From assembly GCA_038230515.1 (NCBI GenBank), contig JBBRND010000018.1:1-64000 (forward strand): a stretch of DNA of 64,000 nucleotides, read 5' to 3'. Shown here one piece after another: positions 27,444 to 35,448 of this stretch. A program made the position numbers and the translations under genes. The notes below the pieces were generated by a model. It saw only the letters and a list, made by a program, of their open reading frames with translations. It did no database searches and was not told the DNA's origin. Source of the DNA: JAPLDB01 sp038230515 (GTDB lineage Bacteria; Bacteroidota; Bacteroidia; AKYH767-A; 2013-40CM-41-45). The number at the start of each line of letters is the position of its first letter. The first letter of the stretch is position 1.

Positions 27444-28136
27444 CTATGGCTTCAATTTGAAGGTAATTTCGCCCGGGCTGGTCGCGCTTTGGTTTTGCAC
27501 CACTATTTTTTTGAAATCTGTCTGTAGCTTTAACGCATCCTGCGGATTTACTACTTTATAGGTTGAAGCATCCTCTCCAAACTTGCCAACTTTTAACACA
27601 GTATTTCCTGTGTTAACGATGGAGCGCCCTGTGTCAACTTTATTAATGGTAACCGAACCGTTTGCAGGAATTGATACTACCTGCATAGCCGCACTCTGCC
27701 GCTGAAATGCAGTAGCTATCTGCTCCACCACTGTAGTTAGCGCAGCATTTCCTTTTGCTGCTTCCTTTAGCAACGCATAGCCGCGGTCGCTTTGCTGCAT
27801 CAGTTCGCTGCTCAGCAGCAAAATAGTGTCATCAATACCTTCCACGATGGGCGCAAGCCAGGCGCGTATCTGCTTTAGTGCAGTCATCAGGTTCATGTCT
27901 TTTTGAAATTCCGGCACATCGTAGCTTGCAGGCATCGCAGAAGCATTGTTGCTCACTGCTGTGAACACGTCATTTACATAGCCCGTGCGCTTGGTAGCCA
28001 TCTTGCGAAGCTTCCTCCGCTGGTCTGGAGTAAGGTTTGCAAGGAAAACAAGAATAACAAGAATGCCGGCTGCATTGGTTTGAATGGTTGCAAGCTGTGC
28101 CGGGGTTAAACTTGCTGAAATGTTTGGGTTGCTCAT
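27444..28136 (-). CDS. Hypothetical helical protein, no recognised family
   Basis: 230 residues, no signal peptide. The first 35 residues include a hydrophobic helix (NAAGILVILVFLANLTPDQ), then a basic stretch QRRKLRKMATKRTGY. Residues 75-160 are long helices (DMNLMTALKQIRAWLAPIVEG, DTILLLSSELMQQSDRGYALLKE), and the C-terminal 60 residues are beta-rich (VVSIPANGSVTINKV, GEITFKLKP). It has its own terminator. It sits next to the degenerate LuxR-like gene, also minus strand, with a terminator between, so they are separate units. A helical stalk with a small beta domain suggests a structural or phage-like role, but that is speculation. Confidence 0.6.
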   Translation of the reverse strand: MSNPNISASLTPAQLATIQTNAAGILVILVFLANLTPDQRRKLRKMATKRTGYVNDVFTAVSNNASAMPASYDVPEFQKDMNLMTALKQIRAWLAPIVEGIDDTILLLSSELMQQSDRGYALLKEAAKGNAALTTVVEQIATAFQRQSAAMQVVSIPANGSVTINKVDTGRSIVNTGNTVLKVGKFGEDASTYKVVNPQDALKLQTDFKKIVVQNQSATSPGEITFKLKP

Positions 28137-28255
28137 TGTAATTAAGTTTTAAATTAGTTTAACTTTTATTTTATTTAAGAGGCAAACCTACTGAGGCACC
28201 CAAAAACAAAAAGGATGTTTTTTTGCTTTTCATTTTGGCAGCTTTCATTCATAGA

Positions 28256-28293
28256 ATAAAAAAACCCGCTCATCCTTTTGGATGAACGGGTTT
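28256..28293 (-). terminator. Terminator of the LuxR-like gene
   Basis: A 14-bp stem with one mismatch (28262-28275 with 28280-28293), a TTTT loop, and a following T run on the minus strand. It lies 36 bp past the stop at 28329. Confidence 0.85.
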
Positions 28294-28328
28294 AGCAAAA
28301 CAGCCGTGCGCAGGGGCAACCGGCTGCA

Positions 28329-28781
28329 TTAAGTCCACCATTTTTCTTCGGTTGCCAGCAGGCAGGTAGAAGTATTTTTCTGCTCGCCTACGCATTTATA
28401 AATAGTGGTGCGCATACCTTTAAATGTGCCTTCAGACATGCAGAGCATCTCTTTTACTTCATCCAGCTTTCGGCCGTTGGTAATTAAAAAGAGCACGTTG
28501 CGCCTGTCGTCAGGCAAATTTTTCAGCGAGCCATGCCACTCAACAACTTTAAATTTTTTGTTGAGCAAGCACAGTGCCTCCAGTGCGGCTTCACCATCTG
28601 CTTCTACAGTGAGCGACACTTTGTACCTGAAAGGCGAGGCAAGCAACGCCATAAGAAAGCAATAGAGCTGGTAATTTCTTTTGGCTTGCAATGCAACCTG
28701 TTTGAAACAACCTTCAAGGAGCGATAAAATTTTGTGAATTTGTTTGCCATCGCTGATGCAAACGTTTGATTCTTTGAACAT
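28329..28781 (-). CDS. Protein with a degenerate LuxR-like C-terminal HTH
   Basis: 150 residues. The N-terminal 90 are helical with several Cys (ILSLLEGCFKQVALQAKRNY, ALEALCLLNKKFKVVEWH) and match no family I know. Residues 94-135 follow the LuxR/GerE layout: NVLFLITNGRKLDEVKEML, then CMSEGTFKGMRTTIYKCVG, parallel to the usual xILxLIAxGxSxKEIAxxLxISExTVKxHxxxIxxKLG. The Lys-x-Ile-Ala positions are replaced by LDEVK, so DNA binding may be altered. It has a strong terminator and is divergent from the Kelch-protein gene at 28921. Likely an orphan regulator; regulated genes unknown. Confidence 0.55.
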   Translation of the reverse strand: MFKESNVCISDGKQIHKILSLLEGCFKQVALQAKRNYQLYCFLMALLASPFRYKVSLTVEADGEAALEALCLLNKKFKVVEWHGSLKNLPDDRRNVLFLITNGRKLDEVKEMLCMSEGTFKGMRTTIYKCVGEQKNTSTCLLATEEKWWT

Positions 28782-28887
28782 ATTTATTTGGATTTAAAGT
28801 TATGCTACGCAAGCTAAAAAAGATTGGGATGCCGCGCAAGAGAGTAAGAGAAAAATGTGCAGAATTTTTTTGTGCGGTGAAATAGGT

Positions 28888-28895
28888 TACTTTTG
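28888..28895 (+). promoter_or_regulatory. Bacteroidota -7 element TACTTTTG
   Basis: An exact TAnnTTTG match 25 bp before ATG 28921. A TTTG at 28869-28872 lies 15 bp upstream and could serve as the -33 box, though the spacing is short. Confidence 0.5.
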
Positions 28896-28920
28896 ATGAA
28901 CGATATTTTTTTTTGATGAG

Positions 28921-31059
28921 ATGAAAAAACATTTATCCAATAACCTCAGCCCACGCGCACCCCAGGCACTGAAGGGCGCAGCGCGCAGGACTCCCTTTAG
29001 GGGCGGGGTGAGCGTGGCAAATGTTTGGCTGCTCACACTTTTTATTTTTTCTTCGGTGAATTGTTTTTCTCAAAATCCTGGAGAGTGGGTATGGTTGCAT
29101 GGAGACACCATCACAAATCAATCTGGTAATTTTGGCACTCAAGGATTACCAAGTCCAACAAATAATCCACCGGGATTATATGAGGCATGTGAATTCACTG
29201 ATCCAAATGGAAACTTTTGGTTGTTTGGTGGGGCTTTACCAACTGGTAGGTATGCTGACTTATGGAGATATGATCCACTTTTAAATGAGTGGACGTGGAT
29301 GAAAGGGCTAGGTATACTTGGTTACGCTGGTAGCTTTGGTGTATTGGGTGTGCCATCACCAACAAATAATCCTCCCTCTTTATCTCATGGAATTGATTCC
29401 TGGGTAGATTCACAAGGAAATTTTTGGATGTTTGGGGGCTTGGTTTACAATGGAGTTACAAGTTCGGATTTATGGAAATATGATGTTTCAACAAATGAAT
29501 GGACGTGGATGGGAAGAGGTCAAGGTATATACGGTGTCCAAGGTCTACCAAGTTCAGCAAATAGTCCGGGTCGAAGAAATGAATGTTCCTCTTCCTGGTC
29601 TGACAATTTTGGAAATCTTTGGCTTTGGGGTGGGTATAGTATCAATGATTTATGGCGCTACAACAGCGCTACTAATATTTGGACATGGATGAAAGGCGAC
29701 TCACTTCCCAATCAAATTGGGATTTATGGAAATATTGGAATAGAAGATTCTTCTAATTCTCCAGGTGGTCGATCATCGTATAGCCATTGGATAGATTCAA
29801 TCGGAAATTTTTGGTTGTTCGCTGGAAATGATTTTTCTTCTGCCTTTGTTGCATTTAATGATTTATGGAAATACAATCCCATCACAAATAATTGGACATG
29901 GATTTCAGGAAGTAATCTTGCAAATATGGCGGGAGCATATGGAGATAAATGCATCTCTTCAAATAGTAGTGTTCCATCTGCACGATTCGAAAATCGTTCT
30001 GCTTGGAAAGAGCAAGGAAATTTTTGGAGTTGGGGGGGATTTGATGCAACCGTAGGTTTCTTTTATAATGATCTTTGGAAATATTGTGTTAATTCAAATC
30101 AATGGATTTGGATTAGCGGTGATAGTATTCCAAATCAAACTGCCAGTTGGGGTACTTTAGGAGTTTCAAGCCCAACCTCTAAGCCAGATGGAAGAGGTGG
30201 TTCTTTAGGATGGAGTGATAATAATAGTTTATACTTATTTGGTGGTTTGAACAACCATGGAATATATAATGATCTTTGGAAGTTTACAATTGATACAACA
30301 TGCGGTGTCTGTCCTGTTATTTTTCCAAATTCTTTTTTTTCGTCTCAATCAAATTCTCTCTGCCCCGGCACCTGCACCGATTTTGTAAATCTTTCTTTCA
30401 ATGCAGCTTCTTATCAATGGAGTTTCCCCGGAGCCACACCCGATACAAGCACAGCCACCAACCCAACAAACATTTGCTATCAAAACTCCGGCAGCTACGA
30501 TGTGCAGCTCATAGCAACAAACACAAACGGCAGCGATACACTTTTACTTAGTAACTACATTACTGTTTATCCTGCACCCGCAGCGCAGGGCATTTCGCAA
30601 AGCGGAGATACACTCTTTGCAAATGCAGGAGCAAACTCTTATCAATGGTATTACAATACAAACATTATTACCGGAGCAACAAATTATTTTTATATAGCAC
30701 CATCAAGCGGAGATTACAATGTGGTTTGCACAGATAGTAATCGGTGCGAGGTGGAGGCGGCAGTGTTTAACGTAATAGCAGCAAGCCCCACCCAACCTCC
30801 CCAAAGGGGAGGAGTTGAAATCCATCCCAACCCTGTGGTAGATATGTTGGAAATAGTGAGCCCTCTTTTCAAAGACAAAAAAGAAATAGACATTTCAATT
30901 TACAATATTCTTGGCGAAAAGGTATTGGCTGTTTCTCCCCTCTCTCTTGGGAGAGGGGCAGGGGGAGAGGCAGATGTTTCCGCGCTTCCTTCCGGCATGT
31001 ACTACCTCGAAGTAACGGGCAGCGGAAAAGTTTTCAGAACTAAATTTGTGAAGCAATAA
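28921..31059 (+). CDS. Kelch-type propeller with PKD, Ig-like and T9SS domains
   Basis: 712 residues. The start is ATG 28921. The signal peptide is split by an insert: MKKHLSNN, then about 30 residues with RAPQALKGAARRTPFRGG, then LLTLFIFSSVNCFSQ. Six Kelch-like blades follow (residues about 60-470), each with FWLFGG-type and DLWRYDPxxNEWTWM-type strands. A PKD domain begins at LCPGTCTDFVNLSFNAASY, followed by an Ig-like domain (QSGDTLFANAGANSYQWYY) and the T9SS type A domain (IHPNPVVDMLEIVS to VFRTKFVKQ). Two more palindromic inserts lie in the C-terminal part (PTQPPQRGGVE and PLSLGRGAGGEA). It is the first of three tandem relatives. Secreted; ligand unknown. Confidence 0.85.
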   Translation: MKKHLSNNLSPRAPQALKGAARRTPFRGGVSVANVWLLTLFIFSSVNCFSQNPGEWVWLHGDTITNQSGNFGTQGLPSPTNNPPGLYEACEFTDPNGNFWLFGGALPTGRYADLWRYDPLLNEWTWMKGLGILGYAGSFGVLGVPSPTNNPPSLSHGIDSWVDSQGNFWMFGGLVYNGVTSSDLWKYDVSTNEWTWMGRGQGIYGVQGLPSSANSPGRRNECSSSWSDNFGNLWLWGGYSINDLWRYNSATNIWTWMKGDSLPNQIGIYGNIGIEDSSNSPGGRSSYSHWIDSIGNFWLFAGNDFSSAFVAFNDLWKYNPITNNWTWISGSNLANMAGAYGDKCISSNSSVPSARFENRSAWKEQGNFWSWGGFDATVGFFYNDLWKYCVNSNQWIWISGDSIPNQTASWGTLGVSSPTSKPDGRGGSLGWSDNNSLYLFGGLNNHGIYNDLWKFTIDTTCGVCPVIFPNSFFSSQSNSLCPGTCTDFVNLSFNAASYQWSFPGATPDTSTATNPTNICYQNSGSYDVQLIATNTNGSDTLLLSNYITVYPAPAAQGISQSGDTLFANAGANSYQWYYNTNIITGATNYFYIAPSSGDYNVVCTDSNRCEVEAAVFNVIAASPTQPPQRGGVEIHPNPVVDMLEIVSPLFKDKKEIDISIYNILGEKVLAVSPLSLGRGAGGEADVSALPSGMYYLEVTGSGKVFRTKFVKQ
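28949..29018. repeat. Palindromic element inside a signal-peptide coding region (copy 1)
   Basis: About 70 bp with imperfect terminal inverted repeats (CCCACGCGCACCCC against GGGGTGAGCGTGG) and an inner stem CTGAAGGG/CCCTTTAG. It encodes SPRAPQALKGAARRTPFRG in frame. The third paralogue (33304) lacks it and has MKKLFFTLFIFS in the same place, so an insertion is clear. Copy 2 is at 31134-31203. Confidence 0.8.
30786..30817. repeat. Short palindromic in-frame insert, copy 1
   Basis: It contains the perfect palindrome CCTCCCC-AAA-GGGGAGG (30796-30812) and encodes PTQPPQRGG just before the T9SS domain. A near-identical copy lies at 33020-33051 in the next gene. Confidence 0.7.
30934..30970. repeat. 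Palindromic in-frame insert (LSLGRGAGGEA type), copy 1
   Basis: An 8-bp stem, CCCCTCTC (30937-30944) with GAGAGGGG (30951-30958), and a GGGGGAGAGG tail. It encodes SPLSLGRGAGGEA within the T9SS domain. A copy lies at 33166-33203. Confidence 0.75.
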
Positions 31060-31101
31060 CGCATTTACTCAATTGACTTAATTAACTCAATCAACTAAAC
31101 A

Positions 31102-33291
31102 GTGATCCCAAAACCTTTCTCCAATAACCTCCTCCCACGCGCACCCCAGGTACTGAAGGGTACAGTGCGCAGGACTCCCTTTAGGGACGGGGTGAGCGTG
31201 GCAAATGTTTGGCTGCTCACACTTTTTATTTTTTCTTCCCTGCATTCTTTTTCTCAAAACCCTTTAGTGAAGATGTGGGATAAAAGGTTTGGAGGGTCGG
31301 GTGCTGATATCATTACCTGCTTCCAACAAACAAAAGACCGAGGATATATTCTCGGAGGATATTCTTATTCCGCAATCGGAGGAGATAAAACACAGGCAAC
31401 ATGGGGAAGTTACGATTACTGGATTGTAAAAACCGATTCGCTTGGCAGCAAACAATGGGATAAAGATTTCGGAGGAACATCTGCTGATGAGCTTTCTTCA
31501 TTGCAACAGACGGCTGACGGTGGATATATTCTTGGAGGATATTCTTATTCCGGCATTGGCGGAGACAAGACACAGTCAACATGGGGAATTGAGGAATACT
31601 GGATTGTAAAAACAGATTCACTCGGCAACAAACTATGGGATAAAGATTTTGGAGGAACAAATGATGATGAGCTTTATTCATTGCAACAAACGGCTGACGG
31701 TGGATATATTCTCGGAGGATATTCTTATTCCGGAATTGGCGGAGATAAAACACAGCCGTCATGGGGCTTTGCTGATTACTGGATAATAAAAACAGATTCA
31801 CTCGGCAACAAACTATGGGATAAAGATTTCGGAGGAACTGGTGATGATGAGTTTTATTCATTGCAGCAAACGGCTGATGGCGGATATATTCTCGGAGGAC
31901 TTTCCAATTCAGGAATCAGCGGAGACAAGACACAGGCAGCATGGGGAGGTTACGATTACTGGATAATAAAAACCGATTCACTCGGCAACAAACTATGGGA
32001 TAAAGATTTCGGAGGAACAGACATTGATTGGCTTTATTCATTGCAGCAAACGGCTGACGGAGGATATATTCTCGGAGGATATTCTTATTCCGGCATTGGT
32101 GGAGATAAAACACAGGCCACATGGGGAGGAAGCGCAGATAATGATTACTGGATTATAAAAACAGATTCGCTCGGTATCAAGCAATGGGATAAAGATTTCG
32201 GAGGAACAAATCAAGAAGATTATTTCGGAAATGTTTCTCAAACAAAAGAGGGTGGATATTTAATTGCCGGCACTTCTTATTCAAATATAGGAGGAGATAA
32301 AACGGAGAACAATTCGCTTGGCATTGAACAAACATGGATTGTCAAAACCGATTCACTTGGCACTAAGCAATGGGATAAAACAATTCTTTCACCCGGTCAT
32401 GATGAACAAGGGTATGCCATTCAAACCAAAGACGGATGCTATGCTGTTGCAAGTTTGGATAACGGAGGTATAGGAGGATATAAAACACAACCAAACTGGG
32501 ACACAATATGTGCTGGTGTTGGATGCTCACCTGATTATTGGATTGTAAAATTCTGCGAAACATTGCAGGCAGGTTTTACATCTCCCTCTTCTTTATGCCC
32601 CGGCACCTGCACCGATTTTGTAAATCTTTCTTTCAATGCAACCTCTTATCAATGGTTTTTCCCCGGTGCCACGCCTGATACAAGCACAGCCACCAACCCA
32701 ACAAACATTTGCTATGCAAACTTCGGCAGCTACGATGTGCAGCTAATTGCAACCAATGCAAACGGCAGCGATACACTTTTGCTTAGCAATTACATTACAG
32801 TTTATCCTGCACCGGCAGCACAAGCAATCGCACAAAGTGGCGATACTCTCTTTGCAAATGCAGGAGCAGCAACTTATCAATGGTTCTTCAATGGCAATAT
32901 CATCAACGGAGCAACAAATTATTTTTATGTAGCACCGCAAAGCGGAGATTACAATGTGGTGTGTACAGATAGTAATGGCTGCGAGGTGGAGGCGGCAGTG
33001 TTTAATGTAATAGCAGCAAGCCCCACCCAACCTCCCCAAAGGGGAGGAGTTGAAATCCATCCCAACCCGGTTGCAGATAAGTTAGTAATCAGTAGTTCTG
33101 AGTTAGAAGAAAGAGAAGTTGATATTACAATTTACAATATTCTTGGCGAAAAGGTATTGGCTGTTTCTCCCCTCTCTCTTGGGAGAGGGGCAGGGGGAGA
33201 GGCCGATGTTTCCGAGTTACCCTCCGGCATGTACTACCTCGAAGTATTCTCCCACAATAAAGTTTTCCGCAGTAAGTTTGTAAAGCAGTAA
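31102..33291 (+). CDS. Tandem 60-residue-repeat propeller with PKD, Ig-like and T9SS domains (copy A)
   Basis: 729 residues from GTG 31102; an in-frame TAA lies 6 bp upstream, so no earlier start exists. The first codons, GTGATCCCAAAA, replace the usual ATGAAAAAA, so this start is weak or damaged. The signal peptide carries the same palindromic insert as the previous gene. The propeller is built of near-identical 60-residue units (180 bp): GGYILGGYSYSGIGGDKTQ, DYWIVKTDSLGNKLWDKDFGG. The PKD/Ig/T9SS module from CPGTCTDFVNLSF to the end is almost the same as in the previous gene, including both C-terminal palindromic inserts. Secreted surface protein; the ligand is unknown. Confidence 0.82.
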   Translation: MIPKPFSNNLLPRAPQVLKGTVRRTPFRDGVSVANVWLLTLFIFSSLHSFSQNPLVKMWDKRFGGSGADIITCFQQTKDRGYILGGYSYSAIGGDKTQATWGSYDYWIVKTDSLGSKQWDKDFGGTSADELSSLQQTADGGYILGGYSYSGIGGDKTQSTWGIEEYWIVKTDSLGNKLWDKDFGGTNDDELYSLQQTADGGYILGGYSYSGIGGDKTQPSWGFADYWIIKTDSLGNKLWDKDFGGTGDDEFYSLQQTADGGYILGGLSNSGISGDKTQAAWGGYDYWIIKTDSLGNKLWDKDFGGTDIDWLYSLQQTADGGYILGGYSYSGIGGDKTQATWGGSADNDYWIIKTDSLGIKQWDKDFGGTNQEDYFGNVSQTKEGGYLIAGTSYSNIGGDKTENNSLGIEQTWIVKTDSLGTKQWDKTILSPGHDEQGYAIQTKDGCYAVASLDNGGIGGYKTQPNWDTICAGVGCSPDYWIVKFCETLQAGFTSPSSLCPGTCTDFVNLSFNATSYQWFFPGATPDTSTATNPTNICYANFGSYDVQLIATNANGSDTLLLSNYITVYPAPAAQAIAQSGDTLFANAGAATYQWFFNGNIINGATNYFYVAPQSGDYNVVCTDSNGCEVEAAVFNVIAASPTQPPQRGGVEIHPNPVADKLVISSSELEEREVDITIYNILGEKVLAVSPLSLGRGAGGEADVSELPSGMYYLEVFSHNKVFRSKFVKQ
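31134..31203. repeat. Palindromic element inside a signal-peptide coding region (copy 2)
   Basis: The same element as at 28949-29018, encoding LPRAPQVLKGTVRRTPFRD in frame. The flanks (CCAATAACCTC before, GCAAATGTTTGGCTGCTCAC after) are shared too, so the duplication of the whole 5' end may postdate the insertion. Confidence 0.8.
31315..32345 (+). repeat. 180-bp tandem coding repeats
   Basis: Units start about every 180 bp (31441, 31621, 31801, 31981, then about 32170), with very high nucleotide identity between adjacent units. They encode 60-residue propeller blades. Such identity allows copy-number change by recombination. Confidence 0.85.
33020..33051. repeat. Short palindromic in-frame insert, copy 2
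   Basis: Palindrome CCTCCCC-AAA-GGGGAGG at 33031-33047; same context as the copy at 30786. Confidence 0.7.
33166..33203. repeat. Palindromic in-frame insert (LSLGRGAGGEA type), copy 2
   Basis: Stem at 33169-33176 with 33183-33190, plus the GGGGGAGAGG tail; it encodes SPLSLGRGAGGEA in the T9SS domain. Confidence 0.75.
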
Positions 33292-33303
33292 TTACTTGAT
33301 GAG

Positions 33304-35391
33304 ATGAAAAAACTTTTCTTCACGCTTTTTATTTTTTCTGCGCTGCATTCTTTTTCTCAAAACCCATTGGTGAAGATGTGGGATTATACATTTGGCGGAG
33401 ACAGCACTGATGGGCTTAATGCATGGCTTCCACAACCCTCCAGAGATTACCTTCAACAAACAAAAGATCATGGTTACATTGTTGGTGGTTATTCAATCTC
33501 CAAGGTAAACGGAGATAAAACACAGCCAACATTTAACAGCAGTTATGATTATTGGATTGTAAAAACTGATTCGCTTGGCATCAAGCAATGGGACAAAGAT
33601 TTTGGAGGATCGGCTCGCGATGAGCTTGATGCAATGAAACAAACTGCAGATGGCGGATATATTTTAGGAGGAAGTTCACTATCAGACGTTAGCGGAAATA
33701 AAACACAACCGCGATGGGGTGATTATGATTTTTGGATTGTGAAAGTTGACTCATCAGGCAGCATACAGTGGGACAAGGACTTCGGTGGAGATATGCAGGA
33801 CGCATTTTATTCAATTCAGCAAACTAAAGACAAAGGATATATTCTGGGAGGGCATTCCCTATCAGGCATCAGCGGAGATAAAACAGAGCCAAGCCGGGGA
33901 GGGCGCGATTACTGGATTTTAAAAACTGATTCACTTGGCAATAAGCAATGGGATAAACGATTTGGAGGAAGTAGTAATGACGAACTTCACTCTGTACTCC
34001 AAACAGTTGATGGAGGATATATTTTGGCTGGAAATTCTGTTTCAGGAATCAGTGGTGATAAAACACAAGCAAGTTGGGGAGGGACAGACTACTGGGTGGT
34101 AAAGATTGATTCGGTCGGAAACAAGCAATGGGATAAACGATACGGAGGAGATGATGAAGATCTATGTTGGAGTATTGCTCTCACAAATGATGGGGAATAT
34201 ATCTTGGGCGGAAATTCTCATTCAGGAATTAGTGGTGACAAAACGATGCCAACACATGGCGGAAGCTATGATTACTGGATAATAAAAATTGATTCCCTGG
34301 GCACTATGCAATGGGATCGGGATTTTTGGGGCACATCAAATGAAGATGAGTTCGGAAACATCAGCCAGACGATTGACGGAGGATACTTGTTTTGTGGTAC
34401 TTCTTATTCCCCCATTAGCGGTGACAAAACAGAAAGTAATTTAGCAGCGGAGCAAAGCTGGATTGTGAAAACAGATTCGAATGGATATATGGATTGGGAT
34501 AAAACATTGCTGAATGGATACAACGAAACATGTTATGCATTGCAAAATAATGAAGGCTGCTATGTATTCGCAAACTATAATAATGGTGGAATAGCCGGAG
34601 ATAAAAGTCATCCATGTCTGGGTAGCACAGATTACTGGATCATAAAATTCTGCGATGGCAATACTCTACCGCCAATTATTGCTTACACAGCGGATCAAAA
34701 CCTCTGTCCCGGAACTTGCACAAACTTTACTAACCTAACCATCAATGCAGTTTCCTACCGATGGAATTTTCCCGGAGCCACACCCGATACAAGCACAGCC
34801 ACCAACCCAACAAACATTTGCTATGCAAATTCCGGCAGCTACGATGTGCAACTCATTGCCACCAATGCAAACGGCAGCGATACACTTTTACTTAGTAACT
34901 ACATTACTGTTTATCCCGCCCCCGCACCGCAGGGCATTTCGCAAAGCGGAGATACTCTCTTTGCAAATGCAGGAGCAAACTCTTATCAATGGTATTTCAA
35001 CACAACTCTTATCAGCGGAGCAACAAATTATTTTTATGTAGCACCATCGAGCGGAGATTACAATGTAGTATGCACAGATGCGAATGGGTGTGAGGTGGAG
35101 GCGGCTATCTTCAGTGTTGTGGCTTACGCGCAGTCGGCAGTCGGCAATGGGCAGTTTGCAATTTATCCAAATCCAGTGGTGGGCAAATTCACGATTCTCA
35201 ATTTGCAATTCCCGATGGGAGCAAGCGTTGAGATTACAATCTACAATTTGTTAGGAGTGGCTGTTCAATCCGAAATCAAAAATCCGAAATCCGAAATGAG
35301 TGTGGATGTTTCGTTTTTGGAAAAAGGAATTTATTTTCTGAAGGTGAATGATGGAGAGCGGGAGCAGGTGAACAAATTGGTTGTGGAATAA
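33304..35391 (+). CDS. Tandem 60-residue-repeat propeller with PKD, Ig-like and T9SS domains (copy B)
   Basis: 695 residues. Signal peptide MKKLFFTLFIFSALHSFSQ without the palindromic insert of the two genes before it. Blades of 60 residues (GGYILGG, SGISGDKTQ, DYWIVKTDSLGxKQWDK) run to about residue 455; they have drifted more than those of copy A. The PKD/Ig module from NLCPGTCTNFTNLTINAVSY on is close to the other two genes. The sorting domain is different: it resembles that of the FG-GAP gene at 9194 (KFTILNLQFPMGASVEITIYN, VQSEIKNPKSEMSVDVS). The gene is therefore a mosaic. Its stop codon lies inside a terminator hairpin. It starts 13 bp after copy A, so the two are probably cotranscribed. 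Confidence 0.85.
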   Translation: MKKLFFTLFIFSALHSFSQNPLVKMWDYTFGGDSTDGLNAWLPQPSRDYLQQTKDHGYIVGGYSISKVNGDKTQPTFNSSYDYWIVKTDSLGIKQWDKDFGGSARDELDAMKQTADGGYILGGSSLSDVSGNKTQPRWGDYDFWIVKVDSSGSIQWDKDFGGDMQDAFYSIQQTKDKGYILGGHSLSGISGDKTEPSRGGRDYWILKTDSLGNKQWDKRFGGSSNDELHSVLQTVDGGYILAGNSVSGISGDKTQASWGGTDYWVVKIDSVGNKQWDKRYGGDDEDLCWSIALTNDGEYILGGNSHSGISGDKTMPTHGGSYDYWIIKIDSLGTMQWDRDFWGTSNEDEFGNISQTIDGGYLFCGTSYSPISGDKTESNLAAEQSWIVKTDSNGYMDWDKTLLNGYNETCYALQNNEGCYVFANYNNGGIAGDKSHPCLGSTDYWIIKFCDGNTLPPIIAYTADQNLCPGTCTNFTNLTINAVSYRWNFPGATPDTSTATNPTNICYANSGSYDVQLIATNANGSDTLLLSNYITVYPAPAPQGISQSGDTLFANAGANSYQWYFNTTLISGATNYFYVAPSSGDYNVVCTDANGCEVEAAIFSVVAYAQSAVGNGQFAIYPNPVVGKFTILNLQFPMGASVEITIYNLLGVAVQSEIKNPKSEMSVDVSFLEKGIYFLKVNDGEREQVNKLVVE

Positions 35392-35412
35392 ACCACAACC
35401 TGCTTATTTTTT
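35379..35412 (+). terminator. Terminator overlapping the stop codon of copy B
   Basis: GGTTGTGG (35379-35386) pairs with CCACAACC (35393-35400); the stop TAA at 35389-35391 is in the loop; a T-rich run follows. The left arm encodes Leu-Val-Val-Glu, the last residues of the protein. Confidence 0.75.
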
Positions 35413-35421
35413 TGAATCCGT

Positions 35422-35429
35422 TACCTTTG
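35422..35429 (+). promoter_or_regulatory. Bacteroidota -7 element TACCTTTG
   Basis: An exact TAnnTTTG match 19 bp before ATG 35449. It supports that ATG over the upstream TTG. Confidence 0.5.
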
Positions 35430-35448
35430 GTTGCTGCCGCACATACGC

